Below are positions 44,922 through 56,700 of a DNA stretch of 64,000 nt, in pieces. The translations under genes and the position numbers were made by a program. Below the pieces are notes generated by a model. It searched no databases and had not been told where the DNA came from. It saw only the letters and a program-made list of their open reading frames with translations. This stretch comes from Macrocybe gigantea. Lineage: Eukaryota > Basidiomycota > Agaricomycetes > Agaricales > Callistosporiaceae. The DNA lies in NCBI GenBank assembly GCA_011319805.1, contig SJRY01000299.1:248001-312000 (forward strand), in the 5' to 3' direction. Within the stretch, counting starts at the first letter, position 1, and each line of letters opens with the position of its first letter.

Positions 44922-45127
44922 ATATACATTACAGTACTCGAGCACGGACCATGGGCTGCGCAATGCTGTGGACTGCGGATGAGTAAGACTGGAAGGAGAT
45001 GACTCAGGATGACTAGGGAAGTGGGATGACTCGATGGCTGCGCGCTGCGCAGCATGATGGGGGAGATAAGGGATGTGGGAAAGATAAGATAAGAAAATGA
45101 ATAGTCCTTTGGGCGGCGTTCATAACA
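44922..45127 (-). repeat. Family A LTR of copy 2, part 2 (split)
   Basis: Remaining 206 bases of the LTR interrupted by element C. Its outer end (on the minus strand tgttatgaacgccgcccaaag) has the same subtype bases as the 3' LTR of copy 1. The right flank is gtgga, then family B gag. Confidence 0.9.
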
Positions 45128-46560
45128 GTGGACTGCACGAGATGGACCTCTGCAGATGATTTCAACATGATCCATAATGGTGCAGCAGTTGGCGAGGACT
45201 TGGGCTTCGAGATTTAGCTGACAGATACATTCTTGGATATCAGACAGGTGGTCATTGACCTGGGTACTGGCAGCGGGATTTATGGCATAAGCATAGGTGG
45301 AGTTGCTCGGGACTATGGGATTCTCTGTAGGACTATAAGTTGTGACGGAAAGGAGCATTTGGCTGGTGGTGTCTGCATTGGAGGTAATGATTCCGCATAG
45401 TCACTCATTAGAATACTGCCTATAATATTCATTGATACGTTCCTGCATAGTGGCACCTCAAATAGCTCTCGGAATTTCAGCCTGCATTGGGAGTGTGATT
45501 TGTCCATTGAAATCATGGCAGATAAGGCCTTCGCAAATGTAATTCTCAGCCGTCTCACAGTCCCTAATCTGACAATTGGGTTTACCACAGAAATGACAAC
45601 CCTCGGGATGGTTTCCGGGAGCACAGGGTCGGAAGCCTCCAGTATTGGCTTGTGCCTGCATAAACTTGATGAGAATGTCACTGATCCCAGTTGTGATATT
45701 TTGAGTCATGCTCGCAAGGATGGTGTTAAGGTCCTCCTGTTTTACAAGGGCTTCAGAAGCGGCTGAAGCACTTTGGATTGTGGGGGCTATGGACTGGTAA
45801 TGGATCCTGATGCTGAGGTGACTGGTTTCGCTAATGAGCCGGTCTAAATCGCCTATGTTATAGTGATATTTGTCTTCAGCTCCAGGGTAGAGACACTGAA
45901 TGGCATCTTGGAAATCAGCATAAGGGTGACCTTTGAACTCTGGGAGGCTTTCCCAAAGCTCAGAAGTCACAAAATCAGGATAACGAATGGCATACTCCTT
46001 CTTCTGCATGTCATCCATGACTCCAGCATGACTGAAGAGGTGGTCGAGTTCTCTGAAGTATCGGGAGAGCTCACGGGGCTGCACGGGATCGAAACGTGGA
46101 GCTGTGGAGTGGCTACGAGCTGGCATAGTTACTAGCCATATGGAAGCAGAGTCACTGGCACTAGCGCTGGATGCAGGATTGTTGGTTTCATTGTTAGACA
46201 TGCCAGATAACAGATTTTGAACTGATTGTCAGAGATCATGGAGTTGTTGGATATTTCGGGAAGGGGTTCTTTCAGAAGAGGACTGTGATGGAGTTGGGTT
46301 GATAAGGATGGGACTTGAGTCTAGTGTCGAAAGTGGGTCTGAAAGGAGTTCTAGATCAGAATCCGTTTCTTGTTTGACTAAGGCTGGGGATAAGGGTTCA
46401 GAAGATGAAGGTAGCAAGTCAGGAAGAGAGATAAGGAGTTCGGGAGAGGGTGCTCAGGAGCACAGAACAGGTGATCAATGAAGATTTCAGGGACCTGGGG
46501 TTTGTCTCCTGCGAGCGGCTGCCTTGGCACAAGAGGTAACAGTGGAAGAGGTAGAAGGTT
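45128..46560 (-). pseudogene. Family B Gypsy gag (N-terminal half)
   Basis: On the minus strand a Ser/Glu-rich start (LPSSSEPLSPALVKQETDSD) leads through a TGA near 46230 to MSNNETNNPASSASAS. The capsid-like region is RELSRYFRELDHLFSHAGVM, KKEYAIRYPDFVTSELWESL and IQCLYPGAEDKYHYNIGDLD. A zinc-finger-like CHFCGKPNCQIRDC comes next, then ICEGLICHDFNGQITLPMQA. After two more stops it runs to SRAVH at the LTR edge (45128). It resembles the gag of a widespread Agaricomycete Gypsy family. Its continuation is the piece at 26121-26725. Confidence 0.8.
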
Positions 46561-46591
46561 GGCAGTTGGGGTTACTTGAAATCTTGAACTA

Positions 46592-46611
46592 GCCCCTCAC
46601 GGTGGGCTCCA
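46592..46611 (-). other. Probable primer-binding site of family B
   Basis: On the minus strand tggagcccaccgtgagggg begins with TGG, as expected for pairing to a tRNA CCA end, and lies a few bases after a possible LTR end (..tatca) and before gag. The tRNA was not identified. Confidence 0.45.
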
Positions 46612-46614
46612 AAA

Positions 46615-48260
46615 TGATAACTATTAGGAAGCACTAACCTACAAACCAACAAGGTGGAATGAAGGAAGTGTCAGTCCCTATCTGAAGCTGTATAGACTAT
46701 GAGCTGTCCAAGTCACAGAGTAACCCGAGGGACTGTAGAGTGAAGAGGGGAATGGAATGGAGTAATGATGGATGGTTTTGAGCAGATTTCGGAGTTTTCA
46801 AAACAAGGTGGTGTAGACTTAGCTGAGTTCCTGAGTGATATTGGAGGCTTCAGTGAGGGTTTCAGAAGGGTTTTGATAATAGTGACTTCCACACGAAGTT
46901 GGGGACACTGATTTCGAGGCTAAGTATTGTGGCTCCACATGAATATGATACTTTGGGATTGGATAATACAAGGACTCCATATGAGCCATAGACTGTGAGA
47001 CTGCTGAAGGACTGAGACAGTAACTTTTTTCTATATTGTTACAAATGCCAAGTACATGGGTTTTTATAGATGAGAAGATTTCAAGTATCAGAATAACTGG
47101 CAAAGTTGAAACTGAATGAGAGAACATATCATATAATTTTGAAAGGGTTGTTTAGTGGCTGAAACGTTGAGGAGATGTAAGTCCATTTGAAATCTGAACA
47201 TAAAAGGCAAAACAGTAGGTAAAAGAACATTCCAAAGCCGGTGCCATGTGTTATAGAATGGAACGTAAAAATAATCTAAGGAATGTAGAATGTATCAGTG
47301 AAATATGAGTCATGAATTTCGAAATGAGAGTGGATGAAATAGTAGCACACTCAAAATCCCTTGTTTTGAATGTACTGCAGTGAGGCAGTGTCAGAAACAT
47401 GGGAAGGCATGAGGCAGTGTGATACTAAAAATGGTAGTAGTCTTGCCATATCGGAATCTGGGAATTGGGGGAGGCATATAGGAATAGGACTGCCTGACCA
47501 GATTGGGCAGTATAGAAAGCACTGAATATCCAGAATGTATGGGTGCGATGTGTTTGGTGAAGTATCTGGTGACCTGGAATGGAAGCCTCACAGAGTTGTT
47601 GACATCCCGAGTACTCGAATGAGAAGTCAGCAGCTGGACTGCAGTATCATGCTGAGGAGGCCGAGTAGTGGTAGTGATTTCAAATGTGGAAGCGGGATTA
47701 CCAGATTAGGACTTATTGGCGGTCAGCAGTGTGGAGTGCTCATCAGCATTCACATGAGTGGCATGTGATAAACATGTGTTGCTAGGGTTCGACATACCTC
47801 AAGAAGCTCATAGATTAGAATGCATGCCTTGTAGACCATTGCGATGTTGAGAGGACCCCAGTCCTGGAAGAAGGAGAGATAGAGAAGTTGGTCATCAATG
47901 GTGAAATAGTAGTAAAGAATGGTTTCATCTGAGGAGGTGGCAGGACCACCTTTTGGATGCATGCATACGTGTGGTTGATTTCCTGGCTCTGAGGAGAGGC
48001 AGTTGAGAACATGAGAAAGTGGGGGTGGATGTGGAAATGTGGTGAAATAAAGCCTGGATCAGGTGAATAGCAGAGAAAGAGAATAAGAGTGAATTCTATG
48101 AGTTTAAAGAGAGTAAGACAATACCTATCACCAAAGTGACACAGAGGCTCGCACATGGGAGCCATTCGCAGCACACAAGTATGCCATTCAAGAGACTGAA
48201 AGCCAAAAACAGAAACTCAACTTGGAATCATGTGACATTGCAGTACCAAAAATAAGTAAA
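46615..48260. other. Unassigned stretch, probably including the family B 5' LTR
   Basis: If 46592-46611 is the primer-binding site, the family B LTR should start at 46615 and extend right. Its outer end could not be located because no second copy is present in the window. ORFs here (for example 47815-48174 on the minus strand) show no recognisable motifs. Confidence 0.35.
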
Positions 48261-48268
48261 TCTGCTCA

Positions 48269-48438
48269 CATCAGAAAAATCTCAAATTTTCTTAGCATGC
48301 TTAATGTGCTTAGCTGTACTTAATTCCTGGTTAAGCATCTTAAGTACATTAATGAGAGGACTTGGCTTAGCCTAAGCATCATTAAGCACTGTTAAGCATG
48401 GCTAAGCACTGTTAAGAAAATTTGAGATTTTCCTGATG
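48269..48438. mobile_element. MITE-like element with 26-bp terminal inverted repeats
   Basis: The 26-base left end (48269-48294) is matched in reverse by 48413-48438 with one mismatch. The 170-base element has no coding capacity. Its interior is built from repeated ttaagca / gcttaa / cttagc words in both orientations, so most of it can fold on itself. A 5-base extension (tctgc / gcaga) may lengthen the repeats. No clear target duplication was found. Confidence 0.7.
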
Positions 48439-48645
48439 CAGATGACATAGTAAGTCATTGGAGTAAGTACTGAGCTGTTAATTAACAGATGCCTTGCAGA
48501 GTCAGTTTTTCACCATTCTATCAGTCCATGTCAGATTGGGTCACTTGGTGTCAATGGATTTCTCACTGGGGCTGACTTCTTGATACTTCCTGATAGGTTA
48601 CAGTATACAATATCCATCACATAGTTGAGCGAAATTCTCCCTTCA

Positions 48646-49110
48646 TTACTTCGCTGAATTCCAAGCCTTTGTCTTATTATCCAACTCATCTTTGTCATTC
48701 ACAATATAAAGATGGCATGTCATAAGATGAGACCCGTCTGCCTTTTTGACCTCATATGTGATATGGAAATGTTCTGTCGGGTCTGCCCCTCCAGAATGGC
48801 CTCCTCCACTGCAGATAATATGAGCAGATGTTGAGAGCAGTCAAGGAGACATAGATGATCACCTCATGTAAGCCATCTCAGCTCCCCTGGCATCGAGACC
48901 ATTTGCAGTGCATGCTTCCTTCAACTTGGCCTCAATGTAGCCCTGAATGTATAGTTTCGAGTTATAGGTCTTGTTCCCTATACCCAACACTCTCAGGTCA
49001 TCCAACAATGCTGCAAGTTCTTCTTGGCCTCGCAAATGATGATGCACTACAGAGGAGGGGATCGGTGGACTGGATGAGGGCCATCTATTCATGCATTCAG
49101 CCATTCTCAC
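48646..49110 (-). pseudogene. 3' part of an unknown intron-containing fungal gene
   Basis: Not recognised. On the minus strand an exon reads HHHLRGQEELAALLDDLRVL, NSKLYIQGYIEAKLKEACTA and ARGAEMAYM. A well-formed GT-AG intron of about 54 nt follows, then SGGGHSGGADPTEHFHITYE and HLMTCHLYIVNDKDEL to a TAA at 48646-48648. The clean intron and stop suggest a real gene 3' end. No 5' end was found, and an LTR lies 110 bases upstream. Probably a gene fragment stranded among repeats. Confidence 0.45.
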
Positions 49111-49222
49111 ATCGTCTCATTTCTCTGACCTCAGACATTCAGCTGAATGACCCAGACCTAGGCTTGGCTACATCGTCGTGCCCTCCTATTGAAACACGTA
49201 CTGATACTGATAGCACATTTAC

Positions 49223-49541
49223 TGTTACGGCATCACCCAAAGAACCATTCAATTTCTTATCTTATCTCTCCCACATCCCTTATCTTCCCCATTACGCTAT
49301 GCAGCATGCAGCCATCGAGTCATCTCACTTCTCTAGTCATTCTGAGTCATCTCCTTCTAGTCTTACTCATCCGCAGTCCACAGCATTGCACAGCCCATAG
49401 TCCGTGCTCGAGTACTGTAACATATATAAGGACTCCCAGATGTACCAGTAGCGCTAGGCTTAATATTCCTTTTGCCATCATCTCAAGACCACTCTTGCAC
49501 TTAGTCTGCCCGAGTCCTTCTGAGATTCGTCTAGCCTAATA
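49223..49541 (+). repeat. Lone family A LTR
   Basis: About 319 bases from tgttacggc to cctaata, with a TATA box (catatataagg) near 49422. No internal sequence on either side. Flanks tttac and ctatt do not match, so no target duplication is visible. Confidence 0.88.
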
Positions 49542-50522
49542 CTATTCACTAAACCTGATGCCGACCTGTTGAGATCGTCACACTCAACAGTTTATTCATA
49601 CAAGCGATCTGATAATATCAAAGCATTTCATGTCAAAAGTATCAAAGCTCTTGTTTCAATGGTTCCATTTTTCAAAGTTTCATCTGATGGCACTATTGTT
49701 ACACCTAAGAATGAGTAGTCAATATTCTCTCTCAAACGAGCATCACATCAAAACTACAATGCTGAGCATGGAACTTGTAGATCTGCACATCTTGTCATTA
49801 CACCTCTCCAAGAAACAACAGCCACATCTCTTAAGCTAGGAGCAGCAGTTCCATCCAGGGCTCTCGAGAAGGCCTTGAGCAGGCTATCAATTCTTCCTCA
49901 TTGTTCAGGCCTCCTCACCCACTTGTCATACCCATGACTTAGTTTTGCCCCAGGGGGTGGTTCGACAAAGTAATGCAAAGCAGAATCTGTGAATTTGAGA
50001 TCTTGCAAAGATATATAAGAGAAAGAAATGATTTGTCTCAGTTGTTGAAACAGCATTTGTTGAGAAGGTGGCCTCAATTTGTCAGGATATGGCAATGAAA
50101 TTGGCTGCAGTTCTAAGGGGACATCCAGCCTTAGTTTTGTGTGCCTAGGTAGTGATCGGAATGGTAATTCACTATGTCCCTCTGTAGAGTCACCATCTAA
50201 TAGCTCTGAAAGCATTCTTTTAGACATCACCCGTCCAAGGCATCTTAGAGTTGAGTATAACTTGAAGTTTGTCATGTTATAGTTATGTGCTTGCATGAAT
50301 AATAACTATATTGTATATGCCACAGATAGTTGCAAGCAAAATTTTATGAAAAACAAATCATGTGACCTATGCACAAATAAAATCACATGACTTGCAGACC
50401 CAGAGTCTGGCTTCTCGATTCGAAAATTGCTGAACTTGAAGCATTGCTGGGAGCAATCCATGCTAATTTCTCTGCCAATAAGATGAAACTCCTGGAAACA
50501 CAAGGACTTGTTCAATGCTCAC
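49542..50522. other. Unassigned stretch with a minus-strand ORF
   Basis: The only notable item is a minus-strand frame (50296-49898) with protein-like composition (MLFQQLRQIISFSYISLQDL, ALHYFVEPPPGAKLSHGYDK). No family was recognised; it may be a captured host-gene exon. Nothing else was seen. Confidence 0.3.
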
Positions 50523-50531
50523 AAGAATACT

Positions 50532-51017
50532 GACAGCAGATAACAATGCCACAACTGGCATATCACCATTTTTCACAAACAAATGTGTGCATTTGAACTA
50601 TTTCTTGATAGATATCAGTATTCCTTGGGAGAGCAGAATGCTTCAATAGAACCATTATGGACAAGGCAGAATCTATGAGACATCTTGTCTGTGCGCGCTG
50701 TCCATGCCGCACGAATTATGAGTGAGAAAGTGTGGAAGAACTTTTGGGTGAACCAGGCACCACAGTCAGTACAAAGTGGATTGCCTGTTGTGGAACTCCA
50801 AGATGGAGGGGCAGCAGGCTTGGCAGCAGGGATGACAACAAATCAGAGTGGTCAGATGGTGCGGAGATGCCAGTCCCAGATGAATGATCAGTCCAGGTTC
50901 AGGTCTGCCAACTTTGTGTGGGGCAAAAATATGCCCAAGCTTCCAAATCAGTCCCAACTTGCCATATCGGCTCACAAGTTGAAAGTCTATAGTTTACAAT
51001 GAGAGGTTGAGGCAATC

Positions 51018-51046
<29 letters not shown>
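50532..51046 (+). mobile_element. Retroposed insertion with A29 tail and 9-bp target duplication
   Basis: A 515-base segment ends in 29 uninterrupted A residues (51018-51046) and is flanked by the direct repeat aagaatact (50523-50531 and 51045-51053). This is the signature of LINE-type machinery copying a polyadenylated RNA: a SINE, a truncated LINE end or a processed transcript. A 106-codon ORF (50685-51002) reads to 15 bases before the tail but has no recognised motif. No reverse transcriptase was seen inside it. Confidence 0.65.
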
Positions 51047-51048
<2 letters not shown>

Positions 51049-51053
51049 ATACT

Positions 51054-51514
51054 ATTGTGCTTTTGCAGTCCAAGACCATCCACCCTTTTGTTTGACTGGA
51101 CCAATGATTTGAATGGAAAGTGCTGCATTCATCACAATTTCACAATTCCAAAACTATCTAACAGATGCTGGCTTTCCTAATTGGAGACCAGGCCATCAAA
51201 ACCATGCTACAGTGATAGGCTGGAACTGCTCGCAGCATTGGAATTTCTTGCAGACTATGCAAGTAACTATTTGATATGACCAGAAGTTCAACTGTGACAA
51301 TACAGATGACTAATGGAGCTAAACAGAAGAACATTTTCTTGTGGCTTCTTTCCATCTTTTTGGACCATCTGTGAGAATAAACGGGAGGTGCGGCCAGCCC
51401 TAGCCATTTTCTACAGTTCAAACTCTGAAGCTGTTTTCCATGTTTGTAAAACCTTGCATTATGGAAGACCACAACGGAGGGCCAGAGGGAGTGCAAAGGA
51501 TATGAAGAAGGATT
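51054..51514. other. Unassigned spacer before element E
   Basis: No gene or repeat was recognised between the retroposed insertion and the 5' LTR of element E. Confidence 0.3.
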
Positions 51515-52181
51515 TGTTACGATTTCAGGACTAATCATTATCTTGACGACAGGCACGTGACTCAAAAGCCACATGATGAACATGTGACACAAACCATAAC
51601 ATGACAAACAAGACATAATGCGACGACTTGAGGAAACCCTATGACAACAATATGTCAGCACTGATCAGGGCCAAGGGTTATTATGCAGTACTTGCAGGAC
51701 AATGTGTGGAGCGCAGTCAAATCCTTACTCAGACGGATAAGGGCAGAGGGTTTTACACAACATGAGGATAGCATAGTCGTGGTCCGTGCTCGGTAGTCAT
51801 AATATATAAATACCTAAATCATACATAGTAGAATCCAGCTTCAAGCTGGCTTATAATAGCATTCTTATCCCCGCCTCTCACATCTAAGGGTTAGTTAGAG
51901 TGACCTGCACGCAGACTTAAGTTTTGCATAGCAAAAGCTCGAAGCTAGCACTTGCGCACCTCACTACTCCTTTTCTCTCCACGCCCTTCCTTCGTTGCCC
52001 AACAGCCTCGAGTGCCATGTGACCAAAGGAACCTGCTGCATTGTTACACCTCCTTCACGTACCGAAACTAACATTTTTACTTCCCACCACCACTCCCCAC
52101 CCCATGCCAACCCCATATTCCAGTCTCTATCAGAGGTCTTTGTTCATAGTACTTGGACGTACGAGAGGTCTAAGGGTAACA
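51515..52181 (+). repeat. Element E 5' LTR
   Basis: Begins tgttacgatttcagg, identical in layout to the 3' LTR start at 63831, and ends at a matching gggtaaca (52181), giving about 667 bases. A TATA box (aatatataaata) lies near 51803. The sequence after 52181 (ttgagtctgaccc) would be the primer-binding site. Confidence 0.75.
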
Positions 52182-52629
52182 TTGAGTCTGACCCTGACCG
52201 AATCGAACATCAAAAGGCTGTGCTGGGATAATCCTTGGAGAGTCCCACCGCATGTTTGACCAGGTAGTGTGTTGATCTGGGACGTACCTCAGCAAGAGAG
52301 ACAGGAGGACTCGGACATGCGGATAGTCCCCACCCCTCGACCACCTTTTCAAACATGCCCTTGAAGATTGTTGTCGGAAACGTGCATTGACCCAAAATGA
52401 GAAAGGAGTTGCCAGACCGCTGGGACTTCTGACGAGGAAACCTTCCTTGACTGCTGTTTGGGGCATCCCCGTTGCAACAAGGATTCAAGCTGACCCATCC
52501 ACAGTTTAACAGGCATCTACCATCTTTTCTCTGGACCCAACTGAAGTGGGAGTCGACAGTCGCGTGCCACCCACATGGTACTATTCGACAAAACACACCA
52601 CACACCCAACCCCTTTCACATCACATGTC
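52182..52629. other. Element E leader
   Basis: Sequence between the LTR and the first gag ATG; presumed untranslated and packaging leader. Overlapping ORFs on both strands lack motifs. Confidence 0.5.
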
Positions 52630-53784
52630 ATGGAACTCATCACCACCCTCTTTGCTTTCATCACAATTATCCTCACTACCCTCTTTGCCGCCAACCCTCT
52701 CGCCCTGGCCTGGGGCATCCTCTGAAACAACCCTCAGCAGGCTGAACAGGTACAGAATGTGACATGGACTTTGGTCAACACAATCAAAGAAGAACTGGAT
52801 TTGGACAAAAAGCCCAAGAGAACGAAATTGGAACCACTGGACCCATATAAAGGGGACCCCAGCTTGATCAGAAGTTGGCTTCGACGAATGGAAGTCTACT
52901 TCGACAAAGAAGAGATCACCAACAAATGGGATATGATCACTTACACATTACAACAGATCACAGGAGGCAAGGCTGAACGTGCACAGAACTGGGCGGACTC
53001 CAAGCTACAAGAGTGGCTAGAGTTCAAGACAGAATTGAATGGACGTAGACAGGAATTCGGAAACCATTCCACCTATGACAATTGGGAACATGGTTGCATC
53101 GTTACGCCGGCAATGGCTAACACTCTGGAAGTCAGGACAGACCCCCTTGGACATCTTCCACCATTCAAGGACTGGGAGAACTTCAAGGCGGAAGCCTGCG
53201 AGTTCTTCATGACCATGGAGACATGGAACAATGCGATTATCCAGATTAAGGAACTATTGCAGCACCGACGACTGGTCGAGGACTACATCATCGAATTCTG
53301 GAGCTGGGCTCCCTTGACAGAATACAACAACATCACCCTCATCGATATCTTTAAACACGGACTTGACCAGGCACTTGGACGTCGAATCATCGAACTAGGA
53401 GGTGTCCGTGAGGAGGACATCGACTGGTGGTACAAACGAGTGATGGAACTGGACTGGCAATATCGCCAGGCCCAAAAAGAATTCAGTGCGAAGGAGCAAT
53501 TCGCTCCCAAGCAAACTCAGAAACTGGCTCAGGGAACCACGGCACCTAAGGAGCAAACTCCGGCACTAGCGACCGGTAATGCTCAAGGACAGCCTGACCC
53601 TAACGCCATGGACGTCGATCGGATGAGGTGCAAAGGACGCTGCTTCCGGTATGGACAGAAGGGACACATCGGATGAAACTGCTCAATGAACCCCCGGCTG
53701 AAATATGCTACACGGAATGTAGAGATGCAGGATGAGACTACTGCCACCACTGCTAAGATCGAAGAGCTGAAACAGGGTTTTTAA
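52630..53784 (+). pseudogene. Element E gag
   Basis: The ATG at 52630 (MELITTLFAFITII) is in frame with the rest, past a TGA near 52723 where a Trp is likely (GIL-stop-NNPQQ). Capsid-like core: PKRTKLEPLDPYKGDPSLIR, WLRRMEVYFDKEEI, AEACEFFMTMETWNNAIIQI and LVEDYIIEFWSWAPLTEYNN. The zinc knuckle is degenerate: the second Cys of CFRC is Tyr (CFRYGQKGHIG), and the next codon is TGA before NC. It ends ELKQGF at a TAA (53782-53784). Confidence 0.85.
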
Positions 53785-56700
53785 TAGAGCTGGGAAGAAG
53801 CACCGCTTCACCGGCTGATTATATATCGTTGAATATAAATATAAGGGACATTTCTAACCTTAAAGAATATTTTGAACAAGAAGGTGCATGAGAGTTCAGT
53901 CTCGTAAGAGGATACACCCTACCCTGGGTAGCTCAACAGATTTACTGGCAGGATGAGTCTAAAGCATACTCGATCCTTAAGGCATGGACAGACCAATCGT
54001 GACAGAAGGACATCTCACTGGAGAAGCTTCGCAAGATCAATCAGATGAATGATCACGATGCACTGCACACATTGCTCGACCTCAGACAAAAGCCATGATT
54101 TGTCAGAGGCGGAAATGGAAATCAGATGGATGTACCCCTGATGATTATGACTTTGGACACTGGACGGACCTACAGCATAAAAGCTCTGCTTGACACAGGA
54201 TGTACCGGATCTTGTATAGACCGGAAGTTCGTCAAGGAAAAGGAGATCAACACAAAAAAGATATCCGATTCCTATTCCGGTCCACAATGCAGATGGAACC
54301 CGTAACATAGGGGGCGACATACACGAATATGTTGAACTGAGAGTCCAGGTCCAAGATCACATCGAGTGAATGGTCTTCTCGGTCACTGAACTCGGAAAGG
54401 GCCAGATCTTCATCAGTTACGAATAGGTTAAGCATCACAACCCTCAGATCGATTGGAAGACAGAGAAGATCACATTTGATCGATGCTCCGAAGAGTGCCA
54501 GCGAATTGTCCGAAAAGAAAATCCCAAAGATGACGACACCTCCATCGAGACAAATGAGATAGACTTCAAACATGGAGAGAAACTCTTGATGATTGACATG
54601 AACCAAGAGTTCCATCTAAGGGCTTTCCAAATGATGGCTTCCAAACTGGCGGAAGCGACAAAGGCTAAAACCTTTGAAGAGATTGTACTGGAAGAATACC
54701 ATTGTTTCAAGGGTTCAGTGTTCAGGAAAGAGTCGTTCGATGAACTACCACTGCGACGACCTTGGGACCATGCAATCAAACTTATCCCAGGAGCTAAACT
54801 CCAGGATTGCAAGGTCTACCCCTTGATGCTAGATGAACAGAAGCAGCTGGATGCCTTCTTAGATGAAAATCTAAACACCGGATGAATCAGACCATCAAAG
54901 TCACCAATGGCCTCGCCTTTCTTCTTCGTGAAAAAGAAGGATGGATCCCTATGACCTGTACAGGACTATCAGAAGTTGAACAATATGATAATAAAGAACA
55001 AATACCTGCTCCCTTAATCCAGGAGTTAATCGATAAACTAAAGGGGGCAAAGTTCTTTACGAAGCTCGACATCCAATGGGGATACAATAACATCTGCATG
55101 AAAGAAGGCGACGAATGGAAAGCTGCATTTCGGACAAACCAGGGAATGTTCAAACCCCTGGTCATGTTCTTCGGACTGACGAACTCACCGGCCACCTTCC
55201 AAACAATGATGAAAACGATCTTTAAAGACGAAATCAATCAGGGACACATAGTTATCTATATGGACAACATTCTTATCTTCAACAAAGATTTGAATGAACA
55301 CAGATGACTCGTCCAATGCATGTTGGAAAAGCTAAAGAATAATAAGCTCTATTTAAAACCCGAGAAATGCTTGTTTCATCAACTGGAAGTAGAATACCTT
55401 GGAATGATTGTCTCAGAAAATGGCATTAAGATGGATCCCGTTAAAGTCAAAGGCATCAAAGGATGGCCAAAACCCACCTGTAAAAGAGACATCCAGCAAT
55501 TCTTAGGCTTTTGCAATTTCTACCGGTGTTTCATCGAGGGATTCGCAAAGATCGTGAAACCTTTGACAGAACTAATCAGAAAAGCCAACTGGACATGGGG
55601 AAAGGCCCAAGATGATGCATTCGACAGGTTAAAGAATCAGATCAGCTTAGCGCCGATCATTTCAATGCCCTGAGATGATGGAAAGTTCCGAATGGAAGTC
55701 AATGCCTCGAACTACGCAATCGGAGGTGTCCTTTCACAGGAACAATCCAACAGTACCTAGAGACCGGTGGCCTTTATGTCAAAGTCATTGAACCCGACAG
55801 AACAGAACTATGAAATCTACGACAAAGAGATGCTCGTGATTATGACCGGACTTGAGGAATAGTGCCAATACCTCTGTGGCGCCAAGCAGAAATTTGAGAT
55901 TTGAACAGACCATAAGAATCTCGAATATTTCCAGAAGCCTCAAAAACTAAATTGCAGGCAAGCTTGTTGGATCTCAGAACTCCAGGACTATGACTTTGTT
56001 CTGGAGCACAAACCCAGGAAGTCAATGACTAAGGCAGACAGTCTGTCGAGACGACCAGACCATGAGAAGGGGGAGAACGATAATGAAAATGTCGTACTCC
56101 TAAAGCCAGAGAATTTTCACTGGATTTTCATGGCGAAGATCACGCCGACACCAGAATTTCAGGACATTCTGGACCAGATCAAAAGGGCTTGGAAACAAAG
56201 AGAGCCCGAGGTTCAGAAATGCCTTGATGAAGGTGAACATGGCTGGGAGGAAAATGACTGAATCGTTACATGGTTAAAGCAATACTATGTTCCCAAGAGC
56301 CAAAAGATAAGGGAATGGATCATTGAAATCCACCATTCGGATCAGATCTCAGGACACCCAGGACAAATGAAGATGTACAAGTTGATCACATGCAACTTCT
56401 GATGGCCCAAAATGATGAATGACATCAAGGCGTATGTCAAAGGATGTGACAAATGCCAATGGATGAAGATCATCAGAGATCGGAAGCATGCCCCACTCCA
56501 TCCGAATGAGATACCAAAGGAACCATGGGAGATCATATCTGTAGATCTCATCGGACCCCTCCCCGAATCTCAAGGATTCAACGGTGTAATAGTGACAGTA
56601 GATTGGTTCACTAAAGGAGCCAAATTCATACCAGTCAATATGGAAATCATAGCAGAAGGGGTCACTCGCAATCTATGCGATGCTATATTCTCGAGTTACG

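Noticed and set aside
47391..48174. Minus-strand ORFs upstream of family B gag
   Set aside because: No motifs; probably part of an LTR or decayed repeat.
19674..49539. Recurrent ORFs reading SSHLTSLVILSHLLPVLLI-like peptides
   Set aside because: These are chance open frames inside family A LTRs, not genes.
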